Shown piece by piece: positions 1 to 9,453 of a stretch of 38,033 nucleotides of DNA. The DNA is taken from NCBI RefSeq assembly GCF_016429195.1, contig NZ_JAELUF010000022.1, positions 1 through 38,033 on the forward strand, read 5' to 3'. How positions within the stretch are numbered: position 1 is the first letter of the stretch; the number at the start of each line of letters is the position of its first letter. The position numbers and the translations under genes are program-made. The notes under the pieces are model-generated. The model was not told where the DNA came from. It did not search any database and saw only the letters and a program-made list of their open reading frames with translations. The DNA comes from Brevundimonas sp. ASV9. GTDB taxonomy: Bacteria > Pseudomonadota > Alphaproteobacteria > Caulobacterales > Caulobacteraceae.

Positions 1-84
1 GTTGCTATATGTCACGCGGCTTTCTGGGGAAAAGTCGTGTCTTTACCGCGTTGTGTACGCGATCGGGCAGAGCGCAGCCGAGGC

Positions 85-303
85 TCAGCGGGTGACGCGG
101 CCGACCAGGCGCCCGGCTTCCAACACCTCGACGCCGGTGCAGGAGGCATGACGCGACAGTTGAGCCCGCGCGGCTTCCAGCGCCGCCGCATCGTCAGCGC
201 CGTCGAAGAAGTCGAGCAGCGGACGGCGATCCGCCTCGTCGAAGAAGTGAAACTCGTAGATGTTCAAGCGAACGGCTCCCAACGAGGCGAACCGTAGCGG
301 CAT
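85..303 (-). CDS. small hypothetical protein
   Basis: A 72-residue reading frame of unknown function. The protein begins MPLRFASLGAVRLNIYEFHF and carries an acidic middle rich in D, E and A and a C-terminus ending GRLVGRVTR. Codon choice is strongly GC at third positions, as in real genes nearby. The start is uncertain: the ATG at 303 has only a weak GGCGGG upstream, whereas the TTG at 267 (giving a product starting NIYEFHFFDE after the initiator) has a good GGGAG eight bases before it. The general look, an aromatic-rich N-terminus followed by an Ala-rich helix, recalls the small DUF6894-type alphaproteobacterial proteins, but this is only a resemblance. It is divergent from the DUF1206 gene. 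Bases 1-84 upstream of its stop show nothing I can identify. Confidence 0.5.
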   Translation of the reverse strand: MPLRFASLGAVRLNIYEFHFFDEADRRPLLDFFDGADDAAALEAARAQLSRHASCTGVEVLEAGRLVGRVTR

Positions 304-396
304 ACGCCCGCCGGTGTCTGTCGGATGTCGACACAGCGAGAAGCGGAGCCTTTGCCTTGGCCGGCGCGTTGAGGGCGTCCTGACGTGGGAGACATC

Positions 397-1254
397 ATGA
401 ACGCCGCCAAGACCCTTCGCCTGCCGCCGCTGGCGACCCTGATCGAATGGGCGGCGCGGGTCGGCTATGGGGCGCGAGGCTTCGTTTACCTGTCGGCGGG
501 GGCGCTGACCCTGCTGGCGGCGACGGACCGGATCGGCGATGCTGTGGGTACCAGCGGGGCGGCGGGCTGGCTGGCCGAGCAGCCGTTCGGCAAGGTCTGG
601 CTGGTGCTGCTGGGGCTGGGTCTGTGGGCCTTCGTCGGTTGGCGGGTGTTGCAGGCGGTGTTCGACGCGGATCACGAGGGCAGCGACCTGAAGGGCTGGA
701 CGACCCGGGCGGGCCAGGCGGTGAGCGGTCTGTTCTACGGCGTGCTGGCGTCGGGGGTGTTCGAATATCTGGACGAGTTCGGCGAGGCGACAAACGCCTC
801 GACGGCCCAGGCCGAGAGCGTGGCCGAGAACCAGGAGAAGGCCGCCATGCTGCTGGGCATGCCTTTCGGCGAGGTGCTGCTGATCGGGGCGGGGCTGGTG
901 GTGCTGGGCGTCGGCGTCGGCAATATCGTCAGGGCGATCCGCGACGACTTCGACGACGCCCTGGCCTGCCCCAAGGCCTTCTGCGGCACGGCGACGGCGC
1001 TGGCGCGGGCGGGCTATGCGGCGCGCGGGTTCGCCTATCTGCCGCTGGGGGTGTTCGTGGTTCTGGCGGGGCTGCATGCGCGCTCGGGCGAGGTGACGAC
1101 GACGGCGGCGGCGCTGGACGCGCTGGAGGCCCAGCCGGGCGGGTCGTGGATCCTGGGGCTGACGGCGGCGGGGCTGATGGCCTTCGGCGCCTTCGCCTTC
1201 GTGGAGGCGCGCTGGCGCCGCATTCGTCCGCCCCGGGATTTGAGCCTGGGCTAG
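397..1254 (+). CDS. DUF1206 family membrane protein
   Basis: Integral membrane protein of 285 residues built from repeated two-helix units, the layout of the DUF1206 family, whose function is not known. The first unit carries WAARVGYGARGFVYLSAGAL and a later one carries the parallel ARAGYAARGFAYLPLGVF, so the internal duplication can be read directly. About six hydrophobic segments are visible. The frame is open from a GTG at 385, but the ATG at 397 is preferred because GGGAGA lies four bases upstream. A charged stretch around residues 130-150 (EFGEATNASTAQAESVAENQ) separates two units. The gene ends TAG, followed after 67 bases by the FrnE-like gene on the same strand. Family identification is confident; no molecular role can be assigned. 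Confidence 0.85.
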   Translation: MNAAKTLRLPPLATLIEWAARVGYGARGFVYLSAGALTLLAATDRIGDAVGTSGAAGWLAEQPFGKVWLVLLGLGLWAFVGWRVLQAVFDADHEGSDLKGWTTRAGQAVSGLFYGVLASGVFEYLDEFGEATNASTAQAESVAENQEKAAMLLGMPFGEVLLIGAGLVVLGVGVGNIVRAIRDDFDDALACPKAFCGTATALARAGYAARGFAYLPLGVFVVLAGLHARSGEVTTTAAALDALEAQPGGSWILGLTAAGLMAFGAFAFVEARWRRIRPPRDLSLG

Positions 1255-1321
1255 GCCTTGCCGGTCGGCGCAGCGTCGCCATATCCGGAAAGCAACACCC
1301 GCTGTTTCAGAAGGCCGCGCC

Positions 1322-1987
1322 ATGAACGCTCCGCTCAAGACCCTGAAGATCGACTTCGTCTCCGACGTCGTCTGCCCTTGGTGCGTGGTGGGCCTGGGCG
1401 GGCTGGACACGGCCCTGGACGCGCTGAAGGACGAGGGGATCGCCGCCGACATCGCCTTTCAGCCGTTCGAGCTGAACCCCCAGATCGCCCCCGAGGGCGA
1501 GAACATCGTCGAACACATTGGCCGCAAATACGGCGCGAGCCCTGAGCAGTCCGCCGCCAACCGCGCCATGATCCGCGAGCGGGCGGGCGAGGTGGGCTTC
1601 GACATGCGCATGACCGACGACAGCCGCATCTGGAACACCTTCGACGCCCACCGGCTGCTGCACTGGGCGCATGAGACGGCGCCGGAGAAGCAGAAGGCGC
1701 TGAAACAGGCGCTGTTCACCGCCCACTTCACCGAGAACCGCAACCTGACCGACGCCGGGGTCCTGACCGCCGCCGCCGAAAAGGCCGGGCTGGACCGGGC
1801 CGAGGCGGGCGAGGTGCTGGCCTCGGGCCGCTACGCCCAGGCCGTGCGCCAGGCCGAGGACCTGTGGCGCGCACGCGGCATCACCTCGGTCCCGGCCGTG
1901 GTGGTCGAGGGCAAATATCTGATCTCGGGCGGCCAGCCGGCCTCGGTGTTCGAAGAGGCCCTGCGCAAGATCGCGTCGGAGGTGTGA
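1322..1987 (+). CDS. DsbA-family oxidoreductase, FrnE-like
   Basis: Cytoplasmic thioredoxin-fold protein of 221 residues in the DsbA/FrnE (2-hydroxychromene-2-carboxylate isomerase-like) family. The N-terminal strand is followed by SDVVCPWCVVG, with the CPWC redox pair at about residues 18-21. The family cis-proline region is visible near the C-terminus as GITSVPAVVVEGKYLISGGQ. The central helical insertion contains the usual FrnE stretch FDAHRLLHWA. There is no signal peptide, so this is not the periplasmic DsbA. FrnE proteins in other bacteria are linked to oxidative and metal stress as disulfide isomerases; that role is inferred here. It ends four bases before a hairpin repeat that separates it from a convergent gene. 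Confidence 0.9.
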   Translation: MNAPLKTLKIDFVSDVVCPWCVVGLGGLDTALDALKDEGIAADIAFQPFELNPQIAPEGENIVEHIGRKYGASPEQSAANRAMIRERAGEVGFDMRMTDDSRIWNTFDAHRLLHWAHETAPEKQKALKQALFTAHFTENRNLTDAGVLTAAAEKAGLDRAEAGEVLASGRYAQAVRQAEDLWRARGITSVPAVVVEGKYLISGGQPASVFEEALRKIASEV

Positions 1988-1990
1988 GGG

Positions 1991-2059
1991 GGGTGAATGG
2001 TGAGTGGTGAATCGTGAAAAGAGGCGCGCCTACTCACCAATCACCCCTCACGACTCACC
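1991..2059. repeat. hairpin repeat, copy A (GTGA-type)
   Basis: An imperfect inverted repeat fills the gap between two convergent genes. The left arm at 1991-2017 contains GGTGAATCGTGA; the right arm at about 2033-2059 contains TCACGACTCACC. A GGCGCGC lies in the loop. A related copy with a perfect 17-bp stem lies at 29510-29591, so this is a dispersed family and not a one-off terminator. Here it could act as a bidirectional terminator. Confidence 0.75.
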
Positions 2060-2060
2060 T

Positions 2061-2951
2061 TCAGCCCGGCGGTTCGGCTTTAGACGCCGCCCCCGCAAAA
2101 ACACCGTCTATTTCGTCTAATTCGTCTGATCTGGGGGGCGGTTTCAGGTCGTCGAGCGCCTCGAGGCGGGCCATCAGGGCGTCGCGGCCGGCGTAGTCGC
2201 CGCGTTTGAGGGCGCAGGCCGCGCGGGCGATCTGGCCGACCTGTTCGGCGACGGCGGCGGCGCGTTCGCCCAGGTCGGGTTCCTTGGGCTGGGCCGGGGG
2301 CGGCGCCGGCGGCTTCGGCGGGGGCGCAGACGAAGGTGCGGGCGGGGCGGCCGCCATCCGGGTCAAGTCGGCGTGCAGCCGCACCCAGCGCGCGGCCTCC
2401 AGCGCGCGCCCGGCCTGAAGCGCCCGGTTCAGCCGCACCAGGGCGTGGGCCGCCATGGCCCCATAGTCGGGCAAGCCGTCGGCCGTCTCGGCCTCCAGGT
2501 CGATCGGCTCGCGCAGCGGATCGGGCTGATCCTCGCGCCGCCAGCCCGCGTCCCTGGCGCGGGCGCGAAAGGTGCTGACCGCCATGCCATAGACGGCGCT
2601 GACCTCCTCGGCCGTGGACCCGGCCAGATAGGCCGTGCCCGCCTCCTCCCACGCCTCCTTCGACAGGCGGCGATAGCCCCGGTTCTGCACCCGGTCGGCC
2701 GCGCGCGCGGCGGGGTCCGAGGTGACCAGATCGGGCAGCCGCAACAGATGCATCGGCAGGCCGTGCGCGCGCCAGAAGGCCGCCTCGGCCTCGGGCGAGG
2801 AATCGTGATGCAGGGCGTCGCGATACGTCTGCTCCAGACCCGCCTCGCGCAGGATGCGGATCTGATCCAGCGCCTGCTGGGTCATCGCATCGTAAAACGG
2901 ATCGCGCGGCCCCTCGAACCCGCCGTCGTCATAGCTGTGGTCGTCGTCCAT
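2061..2951 (-). CDS. hypothetical protein with HTH-like segment and proline-rich linker
   Basis: A 296-residue soluble protein of unknown function. The N-terminus is very acidic (MDDDHSYDDGG). Around residues 128-155 the segment AGSTAEEVSAVYGMAVSTF followed by RARARDAGW looks like a helix-turn-helix of the kind in small terminase subunits and transposase-like regulators. Residues about 206-228 form a proline/alanine linker, and a helical C-terminus follows. It could be a conserved alphaproteobacterial DNA-binding protein or a phage-derived one; no phage neighbours are present, so I favour a resident gene. The ATG at 2951 follows GGGGATGG. It converges on the FrnE-like gene with a palindromic repeat between them. 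Confidence 0.65.
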   Translation of the reverse strand: MDDDHSYDDGGFEGPRDPFYDAMTQQALDQIRILREAGLEQTYRDALHHDSSPEAEAAFWRAHGLPMHLLRLPDLVTSDPAARAADRVQNRGYRRLSKEAWEEAGTAYLAGSTAEEVSAVYGMAVSTFRARARDAGWRREDQPDPLREPIDLEAETADGLPDYGAMAAHALVRLNRALQAGRALEAARWVRLHADLTRMAAAPPAPSSAPPPKPPAPPPAQPKEPDLGERAAAVAEQVGQIARAACALKRGDYAGRDALMARLEALDDLKPPPRSDELDEIDGVFAGAASKAEPPG

Positions 2952-3111
2952 CCCATCCCCGGCCTGTCGCCCGCGCCCGACACAGGACGCCCCGCCAGTC
3001 TAAGGCCGCCCCGGAGCGTGATCGGGTAGAGGGCGTCGATTTCGCGAAAGGCGAGGGATTTCAACGCCCGAGGTTGGGACGTCGTGTATAGGTAGGGGGG
3101 CTAGCTGTGCA

Positions 3112-3280
3112 TTCCCTCTCCCATTGGGAGAGGGCTTGAGGCTCGCAGAGCGTCAGCGATGCGCCAGCCAAAAGGGTGAGGGTCGTGCGTCACCGGCCAG
3201 GTCCGACCCTCACCCTTTCACGCAAGTCTGATCGCCTGACGGCTCCCAGGCGCTCAAGCCCTCTCCCAACGGGAGAGGGA
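3112..3280. repeat. nested palindromic intergenic repeat
   Basis: A large composite palindrome of about 170 bp. The outer arms (3112-3140 and 3253-3280) each contain CCCTCTCCC and GGGAGAGGG, so each is itself a small hairpin, and together they pair as CCCTCTCCC-x-GGGAGAGGGCTTGAG against its complement. Inner arms at about 3170-3185 (AAAAGGGTGAGGGTCG) and 3203-3218 pair as well. This gives a cruciform-capable, hairpin-within-hairpin structure. No protein is encoded in it. It lies in the 506-bp gap 2952-3457 and forms the 3' end of the broken P-loop frame, so it may have inserted there. Confidence 0.8.
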
Positions 3281-3394
3281 GGCCGCGTCCGGGTTCGCTA
3301 ACCGAAACGCCTCCGCCCGCTGACGCAGGAAGGGGTTGATGAAAGTGGTCTTGCCGGCGCCGTTCCCTCCAACGAGGAGGACGAGGGTGGGCAT
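3254..3394 (-). pseudogene. truncated P-loop NTPase (zeta-toxin/ABC-type ATPase-like) remnant
   Basis: A 46-codon frame starts at the ATG at 3394 and reads MPTLVLLVGGNGAGKTTFIN, a textbook beta-strand plus Walker A (GGNGAGKT). It continues PFLRQRAEAFRLANPDAAS, which resembles the N-terminus of predicted ABC-type ATPases related to zeta toxin, where an Asn-x-Asp follows the P-loop helix. The frame then runs into the palindromic repeat and stops (SLSRWERA). A whole protein of this family would be around 200 residues, so only the first ~38 native residues survive. Just upstream, at 3398-3436, the same strand encodes MHHLAARLRPR and a stop, possibly the tail of a partner gene. It lies downstream of the GHKL-nuclease gene. 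Confidence 0.6.
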
Positions 3395-3457
3395 GTCAGG
3401 AGGTCAGCGCGGGCGGAGGCGGGCGGCGAGGTGGTGCATTACGATTTCTCTGAACCC

Positions 3458-5527
3458 CTATGTAGCCAGATGATCCAGCCGTGCCATGAGGTCTCGCAAA
3501 GGCTGATCAGTTTGAGCCATCTTCTTGAGAAGTTCCCAAACAGGAGCACCACCAAACTCCTTCACTAGTTGAAGCCTTGCATCGCTTGGGTCCGGGTCAG
3601 CCCTCTCAAGCATCGACGCTAGAAGCTGCACATAGGTCGCGCGACACTCGAGTATAATTTCGTCCCAGCCACGAATGGTAACTCGGCGGTCATCGGACTC
3701 GATGGGAGGATTGCCAGGGTTTCCGACGAGCAATCCGGTTAGTTTCGCTGCTGGATGGAACGCTTTCGTGAAATCCAGGTAATCGCGCAACTGGCGATCA
3801 TGGTCTGACGTAAGTTCAATAGCTGGTGCCTTGAGTTCCACGATCTGGATGACCTTCTTCGAAGGGTCAGTCAGAAATACGAAGTCTGCTCGCTCTTTCT
3901 CCGAGATTCCTCGTACCAAACGGCCGGCTCGATCACTCGTACCGCCCGTAAGCGCCGCATGTTCGATGGTGGTCTTTAGGTGCCGGTCAGATGTGAGCAG
4001 GTCGCCTCGGGGTTGAAGAATCCAAGGAAAATCTTCGATGAGTTCTTGGAGGTCGACTTCGCTCCTCTGGTGAACCAGCTTAGTCAGCAGGCTCAATGCG
4101 TAAGCGCGTTGAGCAAACGTCACCGCCAGTCCCATTGACTCTGGAACTGAATGATCGTGCAGCCTCGCAGTAATCTTGAGGAACGCGTCCGGACCGTCGT
4201 GGGAACCCTCGAGCTCTGCCCAGAGATTTTTGATCAGTGTGCGACTCGGGAGGTTGATCCAAGCCATGGAGACAGCTTCGAGAAGCTGATCCGCCACATC
4301 GTCCTGATTTTTCCCCAGCTCCTTGGTGGCGTCAGCGACTAAGGAATCAATCTGATCGTTTTCGGAGGACGAATAGGTGAGAACTTCTGCCTTTTGACGT
4401 CTTTCGGAGGCGCGAGTCTTGACCTTGCGTAAGTGGTTCGTAGCTCGATGTCGATCATACTCGGCCAGCCAAACTCCGACCTTTGTCCGCCCCCATTCTA
4501 ACAGGTCGGCCGAATCAGGATGTGCCCAGTCCAAGTTGGACCTGTCCGTTGAGACTAAATCTTGGTCGAGTTCATCGATCCAGTCTGCTTCGATCACGCC
4601 ATACATATAGCGCTGGAAAATCTCTTTCCCTTTTGCTCCAAAGAAGAAGGGTCGATCTTGGGCGCTCTTGCCGTGAGCATAAACCGCGACTCCAGCTTGG
4701 TCTGATGACCAAGCTGCTGATTTAACGAAACCAACCCAGAATCGTATTTCGTTTCCACCCAATACTTCTGTCGAGTACCCGGTAGCCGGAATTCGAAGCT
4801 CGAACTCCGGCGTCGCTCTTTCTTGATCGAAAGGCGTACCGTTTACGAAGACCCGGAAGTCGTCACGGGCTAGAATGACAGTAAATTTTTTGACGAGTGA
4901 GCTCTCAATTTCGCCGTCGCCGAGAACGCTGTTGGAAGTCAGCTTGCTCATCCGAATAAGGGTGCCAGAGCGGGAACTCGAAATGCGAGTCCGCTCGACG
5001 AAATCTACGATGTCCTGAGCGGTGCCCGTGGGAAGGGGGGCGTCTACTGATGCTTCACGAATGTTGAAGACCGGCGGATAGGCGACCCCCCTTTTGCCCG
5101 CATCGAGCAGCCCATCTAAATCAAGAGTGAACCAGTTCAGAACGCCTCGGGCGCTCGTCGCAACGTCAACAGTCCGAGCTACCCCGAACGGCGCGAGCTT
5201 GCCAATCCCTTTGCGACCCATAGGGCGGCGTCCACCCGGAGACAGCATTTTCGGGCCGGTCCGTTTGGGCTTACCAATGACGAGGTAGCGAGATTTGATC
5301 GTAGCCAAATCCATTCCCACGCCGTTATCGGCGACGGAGATGAACCGGTCTTCTGCAGGGCACCCGTCCGCAGACGTAGTTATGTGTATCGCTTTTGCAT
5401 CCGCGTCCCAGCCGTTCGCGACCACCTCCGCGAGAACATTTCCCGGCTTGTTTTGGTAGAGCCGGATTCCGAGGTGTTCGATCACATTGTGATCAAACTC
5501 TAGGACGGGCTCGTCGAGGCTGGGCAT
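3458..5527 (-). CDS. GHKL ATPase fused to Shedu-like PD-(D/E)XK nuclease domain
   Basis: A 689-residue protein in two parts. The N-terminal third is a GHKL (Hsp90/MutL/MORC-type) ATPase: N-box EVVANGWDADA (about 34-44), G1 box DNGVG (67-71) and glycine-rich lid GRKGIGKLAPFG (104-115). A middle region includes VSTDRSNLDW (about 325-334). The C-terminal part has ELIEDFPWIL (495-504), then ADFVFL and IVELKAP (Asp548, Glu564, Lys566) and QLRDYLD, the order seen in DUF4263/Shedu-type PD-(D/E)XK nucleases. The ATG at 5527 is chosen because it opens the conserved domain; the frame extends to a TTG at 5587. GC is about 52-53% in two 60-nt samples, against 70% in a thiC sample, indicating transfer. 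An ATP-gated nuclease in phage defence is inferred. Confidence 0.8.
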   Translation of the reverse strand: MPSLDEPVLEFDHNVIEHLGIRLYQNKPGNVLAEVVANGWDADAKAIHITTSADGCPAEDRFISVADNGVGMDLATIKSRYLVIGKPKRTGPKMLSPGGRRPMGRKGIGKLAPFGVARTVDVATSARGVLNWFTLDLDGLLDAGKRGVAYPPVFNIREASVDAPLPTGTAQDIVDFVERTRISSSRSGTLIRMSKLTSNSVLGDGEIESSLVKKFTVILARDDFRVFVNGTPFDQERATPEFELRIPATGYSTEVLGGNEIRFWVGFVKSAAWSSDQAGVAVYAHGKSAQDRPFFFGAKGKEIFQRYMYGVIEADWIDELDQDLVSTDRSNLDWAHPDSADLLEWGRTKVGVWLAEYDRHRATNHLRKVKTRASERRQKAEVLTYSSSENDQIDSLVADATKELGKNQDDVADQLLEAVSMAWINLPSRTLIKNLWAELEGSHDGPDAFLKITARLHDHSVPESMGLAVTFAQRAYALSLLTKLVHQRSEVDLQELIEDFPWILQPRGDLLTSDRHLKTTIEHAALTGGTSDRAGRLVRGISEKERADFVFLTDPSKKVIQIVELKAPAIELTSDHDRQLRDYLDFTKAFHPAAKLTGLLVGNPGNPPIESDDRRVTIRGWDEIILECRATYVQLLASMLERADPDPSDARLQLVKEFGGAPVWELLKKMAQTDQPLRDLMARLDHLAT

Positions 5528-5606
5528 GTTTTCACGAGTTCCGACTGTTGGCGAAAGAGTTGAAGCGTAGCGGCGAGGTTTACGCAACTAATCCTTGTAG
5601 CTGGCC

Positions 5607-7589
<1,983 letters not shown>

Positions 7590-7591
7590 TC

Positions 7592-7680
7592 ATCCCTTCG
7601 CCGGCATGACCCGGATCAGGTTCGACGGGTCAGAGGAGAAACCTCTATCTCAGCCGCTCGATTGCGACCCCCCGGAGAAC
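7592..7680 (-). ncRNA. TPP riboswitch (THI element)
   Basis: On the minus strand upstream of thiC, the conserved TPP aptamer landmarks appear in order: a G-rich 5' side (GGGGGGTCGC), GCGGCTGAGA, a variable P3 arm, ACCCGTCGAACCTGATCC, GGGTCATGCCGGCG and the closing AAGGGA. Thiamine pyrophosphate binding is expected to turn thiC off. Boundaries are approximate. The gap 7515-7817 otherwise holds the expression platform and the divergent BLUF-gene promoter region, in which I see no confident promoter. Confidence 0.95.
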
Positions 7681-7817
7681 GCCTGCAAGCTAACCCGCGC
7701 CGCGGCGGATGTCGAGTTGTCCGAAACCGCACATAAGTCCTTGTAGGCGCGGCGGATTTATTGGGCTATGCGCAAAGCTTGGGCCGGATGCCGGCGTCGG
7801 CGGAGTGAAACGAGGAT

Positions 7818-8225
7818 ATGAGCCTGAACTTGGAACGCATCCTCTACACCAGCCGCGCGCGGGGGAACGCCGACAGCCTGATGATGCAGGTGGACATCCT
7901 GGCCACCTCGCAGCGGAACAATGCGCGCGACGACCTGACGGGGGCGCTGCTGATCCACGATGGACGGTTCCTCCAGGTGCTGGAGGGCGCGGCGCAGGAT
8001 CTGGACCGGCTGATGACGCGGCTGGCGGGCGATCCGCGCCATGACGAGGTGGTGGTGATCGAGCGCAAGCCGATCCCGGCGCGCGGCTTTTCCGGCTGGG
8101 CCATGGCCAGCGTGCGCGTGACCCCGGCGCTGGAGGAGACGCTGCGGGCTACGGTGGACGGCGCCGGCGCGCCCCAGCAGACGGTCGAGCGCATGCAGGA
8201 CGCGGTGCTGGCCCAGGCGGCGTGA
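7818..8225 (+). CDS. BLUF-domain blue-light sensor protein
   Basis: A 135-residue single-domain BLUF protein, a flavin-binding blue-light photoreceptor. By alignment with the AppA motif the photochemical residues are present: Tyr10 in ERILYTSRA, Asn35 in QRNNARDDLTGALL and Gln53 in GRFLQVLEG. A tryptophan is present in GFSGWAMASV near the usual semi-conserved site. No output domain is attached, so signalling would go through a protein partner, which is typical of short BLUF proteins. GAGG lies just upstream of the ATG. It is divergent from thiC and convergent with the TIGR02588 gene; no cyclase, EAL or MerR-type partner is nearby. Confidence 0.93.
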   Translation: MSLNLERILYTSRARGNADSLMMQVDILATSQRNNARDDLTGALLIHDGRFLQVLEGAAQDLDRLMTRLAGDPRHDEVVVIERKPIPARGFSGWAMASVRVTPALEETLRATVDGAGAPQQTVERMQDAVLAQAA

Positions 8226-8232
8226 ACGCCTC

Positions 8233-8610
8233 TTAGGGCGCCGACCAGCCCTTGACCGAGACGGCCGCTGCGCGCGGATCGGCGTCGAAGCGCAGGTAGG
8301 CCTTGGCGTGGCCGTGGCCGGGGACGTAGTCCAGGCTGGCGGTCGCGGTCTGGTCGCCCAGAATCCCTTCGATATCCACGGCGGCGGCGGTGTCGTCGCC
8401 GTCGTTCTGGACCCGGACGGTCGCGACCTGGCCTGCGGCGGTGACGTCCACGGCGACGATGCGGGCGCTGAGCGCGGGCGGGGCCGTGGGCTGGAGCGCC
8501 TCCCACACCACGATGCCGATGGCGGTCAGGGTGATGACGGCGCCGAGCAAGGCCATGCTCCATTGCAACAGAGGGCGGGTCGATGCGGCGGGCTTCTTCT
8601 TCGTGGGCAT
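8233..8610 (-). CDS. TIGR02588 family protein
   Basis: A 125-residue protein with one N-terminal transmembrane helix (PLLQWSMALLGAVITLTAIG), then a beta-rich extracytoplasmic domain that reads like an immunoglobulin/CARDB-type fold (IVAVDVTAAGQVATVRVQND). This is the pattern of the TIGR02588 family, which is repeatedly encoded beside TIGR02587 membrane proteins, as here. The start ATG at 8610 is four bases from the stop of the upstream partner, so the two are co-translated. The frame extends further upstream but only through the partner gene. Function is unknown; the pair probably forms a membrane complex. Confidence 0.8.
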   Translation of the reverse strand: MPTKKKPAASTRPLLQWSMALLGAVITLTAIGIVVWEALQPTAPPALSARIVAVDVTAAGQVATVRVQNDGDDTAAAVDIEGILGDQTATASLDYVPGHGHAKAYLRFDADPRAAAVSVKGWSAP

Positions 8611-8614
8611 GGCG

Positions 8615-9445
8615 TCAGACCAACAGACGGGCGGCGGCGGCGCCGATGGCGGCGGGGAAGCCCAGGACGACCGTGGTCTGGACCACGCCGGCGACGGCAT
8701 GGCCGTCGGTGCGCCCGAACAGGAATAGGGTGAACAGGCTGACGGCCAGGGCGATGGCATAGCCGGGCAGGGTGAAATGCAGGAAGGCCTTGATCGGATG
8801 ATCGGCCTCTTCCTGACCGGCGAAGCCCGCCTTGAAGACGATCAGGTGCAACAGAAGGATGGAGACGGCGATCAGGGCCAGGATGTGGGCGGGCGTCGCC
8901 TTGTAGGCGATCAGGATCATCTCCTCGGTCGGGGCCACGTTCAGGGCGAAGAAAAGGGCGCCGGCCGCCATCAGGAACAGTTCGCCGAAATAGGAGGCCT
9001 GATCTTCATCCGTGTCGCCTCCGCCGTCGCCGCTGAGCTGACGCCGGGCCAGAAGCGCGCCCATGGCGCCGGGAATGGCCTGAAGCGCGACCATGCCCAG
9101 GCCCTCGCGCGGCGGCGCGTCCCATTCGACGACACCAAACAGGATCAGCAGCACCGAGGCGGTGATGAAGCCGACCGCCAGGGCCACGGCGGTGTCCAGC
9201 GCATCGTTGACCGGCCCGCGCCGCTTGGAGAAGCCGGCGTAATAGGCCAGGCCGTAAAGCAGCGGCAGGCCGGCGACGATGAAGGTCAGCAGCCGCCAGC
9301 GGTCCATGATCACGCCCTGCGCCCACATCTCCATCGTCATCAACAGCGGGATGTTGAACACCAGAGCGCCAGCGAAGGCGCGCCCCAGATCGCGGGCATA
9401 GGCGCGCTCGCGTTGCAGATCCAAAGGGGGCGCGGCGGCGGTCAT
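8615..9445 (-). CDS. TIGR02587 family integral membrane protein
   Basis: A 276-residue polytopic membrane protein with about seven hydrophobic segments, matching the TIGR02587 (DUF2391-type) family. Readable landmarks are the N-terminal RDLGRAFAGALVFNIPLLMT, the ALNVAPTEEMILIAYKATP segment with its acidic pair, and a cytosolic loop GDGGGDTDEDQ. It is the first gene of a two-gene unit with the TIGR02588 protein. A sigma-EcfG-like promoter (GGAGC-N17-CGTT) sits eight bases before the ATG, so the transcript may be leaderless and the gene may belong to the general stress response. The biochemical role is unknown. Confidence 0.82.
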   Translation of the reverse strand: MTAAAPPLDLQRERAYARDLGRAFAGALVFNIPLLMTMEMWAQGVIMDRWRLLTFIVAGLPLLYGLAYYAGFSKRRGPVNDALDTAVALAVGFITASVLLILFGVVEWDAPPREGLGMVALQAIPGAMGALLARRQLSGDGGGDTDEDQASYFGELFLMAAGALFFALNVAPTEEMILIAYKATPAHILALIAVSILLLHLIVFKAGFAGQEEADHPIKAFLHFTLPGYAIALAVSLFTLFLFGRTDGHAVAGVVQTTVVLGFPAAIGAAAARLLV

Positions 9446-9453
9446 GCGACGGC

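Noticed and set aside
85..1452. A 455-codon minus-strand frame spanning the DUF1206 gene
   Set aside because: Only the last 72 codons look like a protein; the rest is antisense to DUF1206 and FrnE-like genes.
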